From: Bacteroidales bacterium UBA6408
GTDB taxonomy: Bacteria > Bacteroidota > Bacteroidia > Bacteroidales > UBA932
Length of the DNA stretch: 21,707 bases
NCBI GenBank assembly: GCA_002439805.1
Contig: DJPQ01000083.1
Coordinates: forward strand, 1 to 21,707
Reading direction: 5' to 3'
Shown: positions 7,631 to 15,969 of the stretch, piece by piece
Layout of the letters: each line of letters begins with the position of its first letter
Position numbering within the stretch: the first letter of the stretch is position 1
Made by a program: the position numbers and the translations under genes
The notes under the pieces: generated by a model
The model's database searches: none
Told to the model about the DNA's origin: nothing
The model's input: the letters and a program-made list of their open reading frames with translations, nothing else

Positions 7631-9970
7631 TTATTCATATTGTTCCGGATAAAAGCAATCCCATCCGGTGAGGTCGTCAGTATCGGAAATCGGTAGCGGA
7701 GAATACTTCCAGTTCTCGTGGTCGAAAATCAGAACGCCACCCTTAAGGCCGAGTGCCGAGTTCTCATCGCTATTCATATATTCCAAAAGGGCGTTATGCT
7801 TGTTGGGAGCGTTCTCGTCGCTGTTCTGGGATTTCGTGTCAAACAGGAAAATCTGCCCGTTTTTCATGCGGATGACATAATCCACATAGAAAAGAGACTG
7901 CTCACCACGGACATTCTTATAAGGGACGGCATAATTCATCGTTCCGCTGTCTCCGTTCTTGTACCACCAGTCGATATATTGTGTATTCTGTTCCAGAAAC
8001 TCCGAGAAGTTCACCTCCTGATATGAGGCATTACGTGAAGCGATGAAAGGCATCAAGGCATGATTTTTCTTAGTGTCATCCACGTAGTTTACCTGTTCGT
8101 TATAGACTCTCTCTTCCGGGACCTCCCATTCATAGGAAATCAAATCCCTCTCGGAAGCCTTTCGACGCATATTCATCGTCTGCTTATATGCGTTCAGAGC
8201 TGCGTGAATGACCTCCACGAATTTCGGCCTATTGCCATGGTACAGTACAATCTTCTTGACATCCGTCTCAAACACATCGGAAAGAGACTCCATAGCTTCC
8301 TCGATTGCGTTCTCCAACACAGCAAGGCTCTGGTGCTTTTCCCACTCAGTCAGCTGCTTAAGACAGAAATCATCAAACACTCGCTTGAGCTCGGACTCCG
8401 TACGTGCAAACTTCACTTTGCTGCCCACCTCGATAACGCCAAGTTCGTTCAGTATGGGCAAGTCTTTCGGAATGTCTATCGAAATACTTTTGACATCGAA
8501 ATTGATATACTTCGATGCGGCAACTCTATTGTCCGGAGCCTTGTTGTCAAGGGAGAATGGTTCCGGCGAGTCGTCATCACCGAACAGATCAAAAAGAGAA
8601 GGCTCATAGACCTTGGTCCAGCTTCTGGCCATCTGTTCCTTCAGAACTGTCTTGAAACCGGTACCGAGACGCATACGGTCGGTGCCTTTCCTCTCAACAT
8701 ATACTGACTGCAGCTTGACATTATTGAGGTTGGGTCTCCTTCTGGCCGAGAGTTTTGATATATAATCCAAGTCGTCCTTCACAATCTGAATCTTGTCCTT
8801 ACTCAAGTCAGTATAGACATATCCCATATTGAGTGCCTCCTTGGAATAGTACTTCTGCTCCGGCATACGGAGTATTCTCCCTATGGTCTGCATTGTAAAT
8901 GTAAAGCTGTCCAACTTTCTGAATATAAGAAGGACAGATGCGCGGGGACAATCCCATCCCAAAGCGATTGCCTGCTTGAACAGCAACACTTCCGTCAGAT
9001 TGTCGGGAGCCTCAAGATTAGCGAGATTTTCCTTTTCATTTGAAAGCCAGACAGCAAGTTTTCCGTTTTCCGTCGTGATGTCATGCATCGCACGAAGATA
9101 TTCTATCACCTCTTCCTTGATGGTGTTGTCCTCGGCAGTGTTGGCCTCGCTTGAGTCATTAGGCAACTGGATGAGCAGAAGAGGGTTTATGCCTGCTCCC
9201 AATTCTTTGTACGCTGCAGCAAGCTCATTCCGCTTGTTCAAGGCTTCTTTTATAAGCCATTGATTAGCTGTAAGCCCGTCGGAACGCGCAATATCGATGG
9301 CAGGATTCAGGACTATACCGCTCTTTATCATCTCCTCAGCGATGACATCCTCACGCAGCACGTTCACCATCTCATCTCCGGTAGTGATAGGAGTCGCTGA
9401 AATGCGGATTTCCAGTTTCGGGTTGATGTTCTGAAGTACTTTCTCGCACTTCTTGGCATTCTTCGTCCCGAACATATGCTCCTCGTCAATCACGACCACA
9501 ATCGGGATGTGATTGTCTTCCTGAGTGCGCCGCGTGATATCATAAAGGGATGCGGAGTTCTCGGTCTCACGAATCATCACCGCATTGTCCTTGTTGATGC
9601 TCTCCCAGTTCACAAACAGAATCTCCCCGTGCTGTATGTATCCCTCGCTGGAGTGATCAAGTTCATCATATATGAGGGGCTGAAGGATGCGAGTCTCGGT
9701 GAAATAATTCTTCATTTTGAAATAGCTCTGTTCGTGAAGTTTATTCGGAGCTATCCAGATGAGGGCGATCTTGTCATAATTACAGTCTGTCCGTTCCGGC
9801 AGCTCACTGACCAGACGACCAAGCATCTCGGAAGCCATCACTGTCTTTCCGGAACCCGTGGGAGCCTTGAACACGAGTTTCTTTCTCTGCCCTGCACTAT
9901 TGAGCAGTTTTATTGTCTTTGAGACAAGTTCGTTTACTGCCGTCTCTTGATATTTAACTTGCTTAAGCAT
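7631..9970 (-). CDS. res: Type III restriction-type helicase/nuclease (Res-like)
   Basis: A 779-residue superfamily 2 helicase with a C-terminal nuclease. Motif I is APTGSGKT (36-43), motif II DEEH (162-165), motif III SAT (191-193) and motif VI QTIGRILR (361-368), preceded by ALGWDCPRASVLL. Near the end, D697 followed by FDTK (D711, K713) matches a PD-(D/E)XK nuclease core as in type III Res subunits. It would use ATP to translocate or switch on unmethylated DNA bound with Mod and then cleave. It is shorter than classical Res proteins (EcoP15I is near 970), mainly through a compact middle. The ATG lies 2 nt after the Mod stop, so the two are translationally coupled. The downstream small protein and two extra ATPases are not part of a classical type III system. 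Confidence 0.85.
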   Translation of the reverse strand: MLKQVKYQETAVNELVSKTIKLLNSAGQRKKLVFKAPTGSGKTVMASEMLGRLVSELPERTDCNYDKIALIWIAPNKLHEQSYFKMKNYFTETRILQPLIYDELDHSSEGYIQHGEILFVNWESINKDNAVMIRETENSASLYDITRRTQEDNHIPIVVVIDEEHMFGTKNAKKCEKVLQNINPKLEIRISATPITTGDEMVNVLREDVIAEEMIKSGIVLNPAIDIARSDGLTANQWLIKEALNKRNELAAAYKELGAGINPLLLIQLPNDSSEANTAEDNTIKEEVIEYLRAMHDITTENGKLAVWLSNEKENLANLEAPDNLTEVLLFKQAIALGWDCPRASVLLIFRKLDSFTFTMQTIGRILRMPEQKYYSKEALNMGYVYTDLSKDKIQIVKDDLDYISKLSARRRPNLNNVKLQSVYVERKGTDRMRLGTGFKTVLKEQMARSWTKVYEPSLFDLFGDDDSPEPFSLDNKAPDNRVAASKYINFDVKSISIDIPKDLPILNELGVIEVGSKVKFARTESELKRVFDDFCLKQLTEWEKHQSLAVLENAIEEAMESLSDVFETDVKKIVLYHGNRPKFVEVIHAALNAYKQTMNMRRKASERDLISYEWEVPEERVYNEQVNYVDDTKKNHALMPFIASRNASYQEVNFSEFLEQNTQYIDWWYKNGDSGTMNYAVPYKNVRGEQSLFYVDYVIRMKNGQIFLFDTKSQNSDENAPNKHNALLEYMNSDENSALGLKGGVLIFDHENWKYSPLPISDTDDLTGWDCFYPEQYE

Positions 9971-9972
9971 AA

Positions 9973-11844
9973 CTATTCCTCCCCGAAAATCAGATTCAAC
10001 TCACTCTCTCCGTCTTCACTCAATTCCGGTGATGTCCCGTCACCGACAGTGCCATCCAGGAACTTTGTCTTTCTCTTAGGCAGGACTTTCTGATAGGCAT
10101 TGTATATCGCTGCCGGAAGGGCGCATAATTCAACCTTGTCCAAGACATCAACGAATTCATCATCATAGGCATAATTGCCGGGAGCGAATACATAGATGAG
10201 AACTTTCCCGTCAATATTCATCTTTGAAATCTCCTCGGCAAATGCCGGAACCGCCAATTCGTTGTAGATAACAAGCATACGTCTGTTATTATCCTCAAAG
10301 TATCTTGACACAGAAGCCTTGAGTTTGAGGCTTCCGAAAGTCTTGACTTCCCGGTAGATGTCCTCCTTGATGCAGAGCATGTCGGTCGCCGCATACACAA
10401 GCTGGCGCATATTCCTGCTTGTGCGGTCTCGTCCGATGAAATCTGTCTTATAGTAGCGGAGCGTATTGGCCGTCAATCCTGGTACTTCTTCGCCTTTCGG
10501 AGTCGTGTAACCGTTGATTACTCGCTTGTTGCGCTCGTATGTCACCTCTTCGCAAATGTGGTTCTCGTTGTTGGTTACGAGTATGCACTTTCTATGGCCG
10601 CCATCCTCGGCGTTTAGTTTCATTGTAGCGTGGAGGGTTGTTCCAGAACCGGCGAAGAAGTCGAGAAAACAACTTGTTTTACATGATGCAAAATCAAAAA
10701 TTCTTGAAAGAACGTTTACAGGTTTAGGGTTATCAAATACTTTCGTACCATTGAACATATCAGATAAGGCTTTTGTTGTACCGCGATTATCCTCATATAT
10801 AAGTGTTCTTAAGTATTCAGTTGATGTTTCAAGCCGTTTTTTTATGTGGGGTTGAGTAGAATGATCCACACCCCATTCAACCTGACCAGCGTTATTATAA
10901 GCTTGAAATGTATCATAGGGCCATCTCCATCCATTCTGTGGTTTAGGACACGGCAGTTTAGTCACTGGGTGAAAAATATCAAAATCATATCCTCCTGGGT
11001 GAGGGTTAGATGAATTTGATGAACTGCTATAAACCCCCATCTCATCGACATTGTTGTAATGTGCAACCTGAGGCAAAGCATCCTTATTGAATTTTATCCA
11101 TTTACGCAACTCCTTCTGGATGTCAACCGGATTGGAATATGATTTTTTGAGCTCTTCGTATTTGTCTTGGATTAATTTCGCAGCAGCACTAGTTCTTTTC
11201 CAGTTCGTTTGATACTCTTTATTTATGCAATAACAGAGCATATATTCATGCTCAATGTTAATTTGAGATGGATTATTATCTGTAGCGGTTTTCAAAATTA
11301 ACTGCCCAAGAAAATTGGTAGCACCAAAAACACTATCCAAAAGAAATTTTAACTGAGCCTGTTCATTGTCATCGATAGAAGCAAACAACACTCCTTTTTC
11401 AGACAACAATGTCTTAGCTATTGTCAAGCGTTTATTTATAAAAGACAGCCACTTGCTATGTCTAAATGAGTCTTCTGCATCCACATACGAATCGTTGTAT
11501 TTGAAATCTTTCTTTCCCGTATTGTACGGTGGATCGATGTAGATGACATCTATTTTCCCGGCGTGGGTGTAAGAAAGCGCAGTCAGAGCCTCCAGATTAT
11601 CGCCCTCGATGAGGATATGATTAGGGGCATCTGGATCATCACTGATGATTGCGCGTTCCTTGACCTCAGTCAAGACAGGAAGCTCATCCCTCAGCCGTTC
11701 CTCGACTTCCTCCGGCTTGTCCTCCCAGACGAGCCCGTATTTCTTATGAGTCTTGAGAAGTTCTATGAGAGCCGACTTGTCGTCATTGCTCAAGCCTTCA
11801 ATTTGATGAATCTTACCTATCAGTTCTTGTTTATTTATGCTCAT
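9973..11844 (-). CDS. mod: Type III-like DNA adenine methyltransferase (Mod)
   Basis: A 623-residue site-specific methyltransferase. The catalytic motif DPPYNTG (104-110) comes before the AdoMet-binding FFAGSGTT (396-403), the beta-class order used by type III Mod subunits. DPPY points to N6-adenine methylation. Residues 1-75 form a charged helical N-terminus with WEDKPEEVEERL, typical of Mod. The segment between the motifs (about 185-390) is the expected target-recognition domain. Start choice: an in-frame TTG at 11850 exists, but the ATG at 11844 is preferred. A perfect Bacteroidetes promoter lies about 100 nt upstream, so this is the first gene of the operon. The DNA encoding the middle (about 10660-11530) is much more AT-rich than both ends, which suggests a recombined specificity region. 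Confidence 0.88.
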   Translation of the reverse strand: MSINKQELIGKIHQIEGLSNDDKSALIELLKTHKKYGLVWEDKPEEVEERLRDELPVLTEVKERAIISDDPDAPNHILIEGDNLEALTALSYTHAGKIDVIYIDPPYNTGKKDFKYNDSYVDAEDSFRHSKWLSFINKRLTIAKTLLSEKGVLFASIDDNEQAQLKFLLDSVFGATNFLGQLILKTATDNNPSQINIEHEYMLCYCINKEYQTNWKRTSAAAKLIQDKYEELKKSYSNPVDIQKELRKWIKFNKDALPQVAHYNNVDEMGVYSSSSNSSNPHPGGYDFDIFHPVTKLPCPKPQNGWRWPYDTFQAYNNAGQVEWGVDHSTQPHIKKRLETSTEYLRTLIYEDNRGTTKALSDMFNGTKVFDNPKPVNVLSRIFDFASCKTSCFLDFFAGSGTTLHATMKLNAEDGGHRKCILVTNNENHICEEVTYERNKRVINGYTTPKGEEVPGLTANTLRYYKTDFIGRDRTSRNMRQLVYAATDMLCIKEDIYREVKTFGSLKLKASVSRYFEDNNRRMLVIYNELAVPAFAEEISKMNIDGKVLIYVFAPGNYAYDDEFVDVLDKVELCALPAAIYNAYQKVLPKRKTKFLDGTVGDGTSPELSEDGESELNLIFGEE

Positions 11845-11850
11845 CGCCAA

Positions 11851-12250
11851 ACTCTTATATGGTTTTTAACTCACAGGACGCACACAATATCGCCATGATG
11901 CCGCATCTGAAATCAATCTGAAAAAGGTGTCCTTGCTATCTCATACAAATATAGCAAATAATACTGTCGATTCAAATAAAAGTCCGTGAAAATGAAAAAC
12001 TTGTCATTTTGAATATTGATTTATTTTCCCCTTTTCATCGCTAAGAATCTTTTTGATAAGTGAGGATAATGCCATGCTTGCTTGAGCCATGCCCAATGCA
12101 GAAAGTCGGCATCTGAAACATTGTCAAAATACAAATTCCTTCAGAAAAATTCTGCACAATTATTGCTGATGATCGAGATATATAAATTCTGGCGCGTCAT
12201 ATTCCCGTATGGCGTTGCCTTGTTTCGCGGATATGAGGTGAAAATTTTAT
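11851..12250. other. Intergenic junction between defence operon and backbone
   Basis: About 400 bp without a convincing gene. It contains the minus-strand operon promoter (11946-11976), a short GCCATGC direct repeat flanking TTGCTTGA (12071-12092) and a small CAGAA-AAA-TTCTG hairpin near 12142. No clear TAnnTTTG box for the plus-strand gene at 12263 was found; TCATTTTG at 12004-12011 has one mismatch and no upstream TTTG. Composition changes here from AT-rich on the left to GC-rich beyond about 12260. No integrase site or tRNA is visible. Confidence 0.6.
11946..11976 (-). promoter_or_regulatory. Bacteroidetes-type promoter of the defence operon
   Basis: On the minus strand this reads TTTG (11973-11976), 19 nt spacer, TATATTTG (11946-11953), an exact fit to the TTTG-N19-21-TAnnTTTG consensus of the primary Bacteroidetes sigma factor. 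Transcription would start near 11940, about 95 nt upstream of the Mod ATG. It is the only good match ahead of the eight- or nine-gene minus-strand operon. Confidence 0.8.
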
Positions 12251-12255
12251 GGAGG
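12251..12255 (+). promoter_or_regulatory. Strong Shine-Dalgarno site for the 12263 gene
   Basis: GGAGG lies 7 nt before the ATG at 12263. Such a strong site is uncommon in Bacteroidetes and fixes this start over the in-frame ATG at 12269. Confidence 0.6.
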
Positions 12256-12262
12256 AAAGAAT

Positions 12263-13144
12263 ATGAGAATGAGAAGAATTATTGCGGCGGCGGTGACTTT
12301 TGCCGCGGCGGCGCTGGTGTCGGCGGGCTTTGCGCAGGAGGCTTGTGCGCAGGCTCAGATAAACACGAAAAAGATGAAAATCGGCGATTTCACGCAGAAG
12401 ACCATGAAGGTGGTGCTTTCGGGCAACCCCATGTTCGACGGCGTGCTGCAGGAGGAGATAAGCTCCCTCTGGAGGGTTTCGCCTTACGAGTTCTGCTCGC
12501 TCGATGACTTCGAGGCTAACAGGACGAGCCCGGACTTCTATTTCATGCTGCTCTCCAAGGCTCAGTTCCGGAAGGAGTCGGAGCCGGGGATTGAGTTCCT
12601 GACGGTCGTCAAGGGCGGTAAGAATGCGGAGAAGGGCATTGACGAGATGCTGGAGGTGTGCACGTTCCCGGTACGGGCGGCGCAGATGCCGAGCGGGCGC
12701 GAGTTTGACTTCATGCCGGCTATAATCGACATAATTCAGGACTATATCCGCAAGTCGATGGAGGACGACAGGGCCGGATATGCCGGGCTGGGGAAATTCG
12801 CCTGCGGAATCAGCGCGACGGCTGGGCTGAACCTCGTTCTGGCGGACGGGGACGTGTCGGGGAATATTCCCGAAAAAGTGCGTTCTAATGCCGCGGAAGC
12901 GGGAATCGCGTTCGTTGATGACGACGAGGCCGACGAGATAATGTCGTCCGGGGATATGAATTCCGTCGTCTCATACACCGTCTCACCGACCAATCCGGAG
13001 TCGGGTTCATACTGCTACAGGATGCTCATCGGCGCGGGCAACCACCGCCTCTACTATTTCCGTAAGCAGCGTGTCGGCAAGGACGGGGACTACGGCTTCG
13101 GCGCTTCGGAACTCAACAGGCTTGCCGGCGTGCGCAAGAAATAA
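12263..13144 (+). CDS. Secreted conserved hypothetical protein
   Basis: A 293-residue protein with a clear Sec signal peptide: MRMRR, an alanine-rich hydrophobic core (6-22) and a probable cleavage after A-C-A-Q-A near residue 31. The mature part (SLWRVSPYEFCSLDDFEAN, then FDFMPAIIDIIQDYIRKSM) is not assigned to a known family. It should be periplasmic, or surface-associated if further processed; there is no lipobox cysteine. It sits 12 nt upstream of the M16 peptidase ATG, so the two are probably co-transcribed. A role in envelope protein processing is guessed from context only. The codon use is GC-rich like the rest of the right half. Confidence 0.8.
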   Translation: MRMRRIIAAAVTFAAAALVSAGFAQEACAQAQINTKKMKIGDFTQKTMKVVLSGNPMFDGVLQEEISSLWRVSPYEFCSLDDFEANRTSPDFYFMLLSKAQFRKESEPGIEFLTVVKGGKNAEKGIDEMLEVCTFPVRAAQMPSGREFDFMPAIIDIIQDYIRKSMEDDRAGYAGLGKFACGISATAGLNLVLADGDVSGNIPEKVRSNAAEAGIAFVDDDEADEIMSSGDMNSVVSYTVSPTNPESGSYCYRMLIGAGNHRLYYFRKQRVGKDGDYGFGASELNRLAGVRKK

Positions 13145-13156
13145 TCTTTGACTGGA

Positions 13157-14524
13157 ATGATTTGTTCGAGGACAGGAAACGGCCTGCGCTATGCGGTGCT
13201 GCAGGAGGGCAGGAAGGTGGCCTGCTGTTCGCTCAGCGTGCGCTGCGGCACAAGGGAGGAGAACGTGCTTGGCTGGGAGAAAACTTCGGGGAATTTTCAT
13301 TCGGGGACGGCTCATTTTGTGGAGCACGCCCTCTTCAAGGGAACCGAGGACAAGAGCGCCTCTGTCATAAACGGCTACCTTGAGAGGCTCGGCGGCGAAC
13401 TGAACGCCTACACGACGAAGGAGGAGATTGTCCTCCATACCACAGTGCTCAGGGAGGACGTGGAGAAGGCTGCGGGGCTGCTTATGGAGATGGCCACGCG
13501 GGCCGTTTTCCCGGAAGGTGAGATTGAGGTGGAGAAGACCGTGGTCATGGACGAGATTGCCGGCTATAAGGATTCTCCGGCGGATGACATATATGACCGG
13601 TTCGAGAGCCTGCTGTTCGAGGGTCATCCTCTCAGCGGACGGGTGCTCGGGACATCGTCGTCCGTGAAAAAAATCACGCCTGGGGAGCTTCGGAGATATG
13701 TCGCGGCGTTTTTCGTCCCCGAACGCATCTCATTCTCCGTGGTGTCGCCGCTTCCGGAGGAGGAGGCCGCGGCCATGGTCGGGAGGCTTGTCGGGGAGTA
13801 TTTCGGGGAAGGGGACGGAGTCGCCTGCGTTCCCGCCAGCGATGCCGAGGTTTCTGATATGTCGGTGGTTTCTGAGTCTTCTGATATGACGGCGGTTTCT
13901 GACGGCGCAGCTTCGGCGGACTCTGCCGAGTCTGAACGCTGCCCGGCGCTTTCCGGGGAGTTTCCCGGCAATGTCTTCACCAAGACCGTCAACCGCCACA
14001 GCCATCAGGCAAACTGCATCATCGGCGCTACGGCTCCGTCGCTCTACCGCGAGAAGGAGCGCATCGCCGCCTCGCTTATGGCGAACATTCTCGGAGGCCC
14101 GGCGACCAACTCCGTTCTCAATTCCGTTCTGCGCGAGGAAAAGGGGTGGGTCTATAACGTCGAGTGCAACTACAGCCAGTATGCCGACAGCGGCGTGATG
14201 GCAATCTGCTTCGGCTGTGACCGCGAGCGGCTCGACGACTGCATCCGCGCAATCGACGGCGAGCTCCTCACCCTCAGGACCGTCCCCCTCTCCGAGGAAC
14301 ATCTGCTCGCAGCCAAGAAACAGTTCATCGGGCAGCTGACAATCTCGTCCGAAAACAGCGAGAGCCAGGCTCTGTCCCTCTGCAAGAGCCTCAATGCCTT
14401 CGGCACGGTTCAGGACGACGATGCTGTCCGCAGGAAGATAGAGGCGGTAACCCCCGGGGACATACTCGCGGCGGCCTCCGCGATTTTCAATCCTGACCGC
14501 CTTTCGCGGCTTGTGTATCTATAA
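13157..14524 (+). CDS. M16-family zinc peptidase (pitrilysin/processing peptidase type)
   Basis: A 455-residue M16 peptidase. The inverted zinc motif HFVEH lies at residues 53-57, and E133, exactly 76 residues after H57, supplies the third ligand as expected in HxxEH-X75-E. The N-terminal catalytic half is followed by an inactive half (NCIIGATAPSLYREKERIA, then LREEKGWVYNVECNYSQYADSG), as in single-subunit bacterial members. No signal peptide is seen, so it may act in the cytoplasm unless exported otherwise. An in-frame TTG at 13148 exists, but the ATG at 13157 aligns better with family starts. A Ser/Asp/Ala-rich insertion at about residues 225-275 separates the halves and contains a duplicated 23-bp DNA repeat. 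It precedes the ABC permease by 27 nt. Confidence 0.85.
   Translation: MICSRTGNGLRYAVLQEGRKVACCSLSVRCGTREENVLGWEKTSGNFHSGTAHFVEHALFKGTEDKSASVINGYLERLGGELNAYTTKEEIVLHTTVLREDVEKAAGLLMEMATRAVFPEGEIEVEKTVVMDEIAGYKDSPADDIYDRFESLLFEGHPLSGRVLGTSSSVKKITPGELRRYVAAFFVPERISFSVVSPLPEEEAAAMVGRLVGEYFGEGDGVACVPASDAEVSDMSVVSESSDMTAVSDGAASADSAESERCPALSGEFPGNVFTKTVNRHSHQANCIIGATAPSLYREKERIAASLMANILGGPATNSVLNSVLREEKGWVYNVECNYSQYADSGVMAICFGCDRERLDDCIRAIDGELLTLRTVPLSEEHLLAAKKQFIGQLTISSENSESQALSLCKSLNAFGTVQDDDAVRRKIEAVTPGDILAAASAIFNPDRLSRLVYL
13853..13902 (+). repeat. Imperfect 23-bp direct repeat in the M16 peptidase linker
   Basis: Copies at 13853-13875 and 13880-13902 start 27 bp apart (nine codons) and differ at two positions. 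They encode the repeated S-D-M-S/T-V/A-V-S units. In-frame duplication in a low-complexity linker fits replication slippage. Confidence 0.7.
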
Positions 14525-14537
14525 TTTTTATATTTCG

Positions 14538-14545
14538 TACCTTTG
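14538..14545 (+). promoter_or_regulatory. TAnnTTTG -7 box directly before the ABC permease gene
   Basis: TACCTTTG matches the Bacteroidetes -7 consensus, but only 6 nt separate it from the ATG at 14552. Any transcript from it would have almost no leader. The -33 element is weak (TTG at 14511-14513, 24 nt away). Confidence 0.5.
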
Positions 14546-14551
14546 TCGCCT

Positions 14552-15721
14552 ATGATTGTCGGGTTCATATCGCGCAGGATTCAGTTCAAGGGAAAGGTGG
14601 CCTCGGTCTGCGTCGCCGTCAGCTTCCTTGTGATGATTGTGTCCGTGGCCGTGTCGTCCGGGTTCAGAAACGAAATCCGCAGCGGCCTGAGCGAACTCTG
14701 CGGTGACGTTTCCCTCACTCCGCTGAACCGGAATTATATGGGCGAGTCGGATCCGATTCCCGCATCTCCGGCGTTCTTGCCCGAGATAATGAAACTGGAC
14801 TGCGTTCAGTCGGCAAGGGGCACGATTTCACGGGCGGGGATAGTCAAGGAAGGCGACCTGATTCATGGAGTCATGTTCAAGGGCATCGAGGACTACCGGA
14901 AGTCCGACTCCTCAGCCCTGTCAGTGTCGGTGCCGTCGCGGCTCGCATCGCTTCTGAAAATCGGCGTCGGGGATGACCTTCCGGCCTATTTCGTCGGGGA
15001 GAGGGTCGTGGTGCGCAAGTTCCGCGTTGAGGGCATACATGACGGCATTCTGTCCGGCGAGGACAAGCTGGCGCTATACACCGACCTCCCGACCATGCGC
15101 CGCATCAACGGCTGGGGTGAGGACGAGGTCTCGGCGATTGAGATTTCCCTGAAGGAGAGGTACAGGAGCGAGGAACGCATCAGGCAGGCTGCGATTGACA
15201 TAGGTTCGGCGGTCTTCGCACATTCGTCGGAGGACGAGCCCACAGTGGTGGTGACTTCCGTCGTGCAGAGCTTTCCGCAGCTGTTCGACTGGCTGAATCT
15301 GATTGACTTCAATGTGCTTGTGGTTCTGGTGCTTATGACGATTGTCGCCGGGTTCAACATGATTTCAGGCCTGCTCATCCTGCTTTTCGAGCACATCCCG
15401 ACCATCGGCCTGCTCAAGGCTCTCGGAATGACGGACGGCGGCATCTCGGCTGTCTTTCTGCGAAGTGCCGCTGTCCTTGTCGGCAAAGGCATGGCCGCCG
15501 GCAACGCGCTTGCCCTGCTTCTCTGCCTTGTTCAGCGCCACACGCACCTGCTCAGACTGAACCCCGAGAACTACTTCGTATCCTTCGTCCCGATTCACAT
15601 CGACTGGTCGCTCATACTCACCGCCGACCTGCTCGCCTTCGCCGCCATCATGCTGCTCCTGCTCCTTCCGTCCATGTTCATTTCCCGCATCGACCCGGCC
15701 AGCACCATGCGCGTGGAATAA
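14552..15721 (+). CDS. ABC transporter permease, LolC/LolE (FtsX) type
   Basis: A 389-residue inner-membrane permease with the MacB/FtsX layout. One transmembrane helix lies near the N-terminus (residues 15-38, VAVSFLVMIVSVAVSSGF), then a periplasmic domain of about 200 residues, then three helices at about 250-285, 300-330 and 350-378. Cytoplasmic coupling sequence HIPTIGLLKALGM is typical of lipoprotein-releasing permeases. It probably works with a LolD-like ATPase encoded elsewhere to move lipoproteins to the outer membrane, or as a related efflux permease. A TTG nine bases upstream could extend it, but the ATG at 14552 is preferred. A -7 promoter box ends 6 nt before this ATG. It may also be read through from the M16 gene. 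Confidence 0.85.
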   Translation: MIVGFISRRIQFKGKVASVCVAVSFLVMIVSVAVSSGFRNEIRSGLSELCGDVSLTPLNRNYMGESDPIPASPAFLPEIMKLDCVQSARGTISRAGIVKEGDLIHGVMFKGIEDYRKSDSSALSVSVPSRLASLLKIGVGDDLPAYFVGERVVVRKFRVEGIHDGILSGEDKLALYTDLPTMRRINGWGEDEVSAIEISLKERYRSEERIRQAAIDIGSAVFAHSSEDEPTVVVTSVVQSFPQLFDWLNLIDFNVLVVLVLMTIVAGFNMISGLLILLFEHIPTIGLLKALGMTDGGISAVFLRSAAVLVGKGMAAGNALALLLCLVQRHTHLLRLNPENYFVSFVPIHIDWSLILTADLLAFAAIMLLLLLPSMFISRIDPASTMRVE

Positions 15722-15722
15722 A

Positions 15723-15758
15723 AAAGAGGGACTGAAGCCCCCGCTTCAATCCCTCTTT
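15723..15758 (-). terminator. Hairpin terminator between ABC permease and tRNA-Arg
   Basis: A 16-bp stem with a 4-nt loop (15739-15742). On the minus strand all positions pair, with one G-U, and the stem is followed by a T run (TTTTTT), so it ends the tRNA transcript 42 nt after the tRNA. On the plus strand it has one C-A mismatch and could also serve the permease gene. Confidence 0.8.
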
Positions 15759-15800
15759 GGGTCTCCGTGTCTGTAATCTGTTGAAAATCAGTACGGATTG

Positions 15801-15874
15801 TGATCCGGTTGGGATTCGAACCCAAGACCCACAGCTTAGAAGGCTGTTGCTCTATCCAACTGAGCTACCGGACC
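15801..15874 (-). tRNA. tRNA-Arg (anticodon TCT)
   Basis: A full cloverleaf on the minus strand: acceptor GGTCCGG pairing with CCGGATC (one G-U), D-arm GCTC/GAGC, anticodon stem ACAGC/GCTGT with loop CTTCTAA (anticodon TCT, reads AGA), and T-arm TTGGG-TTCGAAT-CCCAA. The discriminator base is A. CCA is not encoded and must be added enzymatically. It has its own upstream promoter and downstream hairpin. No duplicated 3' end was seen nearby, so there is no sign that it served as an integration site. Confidence 0.95.
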
Positions 15875-15924
15875 GAACCGTCCTCATGGGAGGTGCGCTG
15901 ACGCGACCAAGCCCCAAGGGAGTG

Positions 15925-15954
15925 CAAAGGTAGGCAATTTTTCAGAAACTGCAA
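15925..15954 (-). promoter_or_regulatory. Promoter of tRNA-Arg
   Basis: On the minus strand, TTG (15952-15954), 19 nt spacer, TACCTTTG (15925-15932). This fits the Bacteroidetes consensus. The start would be near 15919, about 45 nt before the tRNA. Confidence 0.75.
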
Positions 15955-15969
15955 CACTATTTCGACAAG

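Noticed and set aside
8060..8707. Plus-strand open frame of 215 codons opposite Res
   Set aside because: It lies antisense to conserved helicase sequence and its protein shows no family pattern.
12082..12507. Open frame across the intergenic region into the secreted-protein gene
   Set aside because: It overlaps the signal-peptide gene in another frame, and the overlap translates to a low-complexity glycine-rich stretch.
15801..15874. tRNA-Arg as an attachment site for the defence island
   Set aside because: The tRNA is about 3.8 kb from the island edge with normal backbone genes between, and no duplicate of its 3' end was seen.
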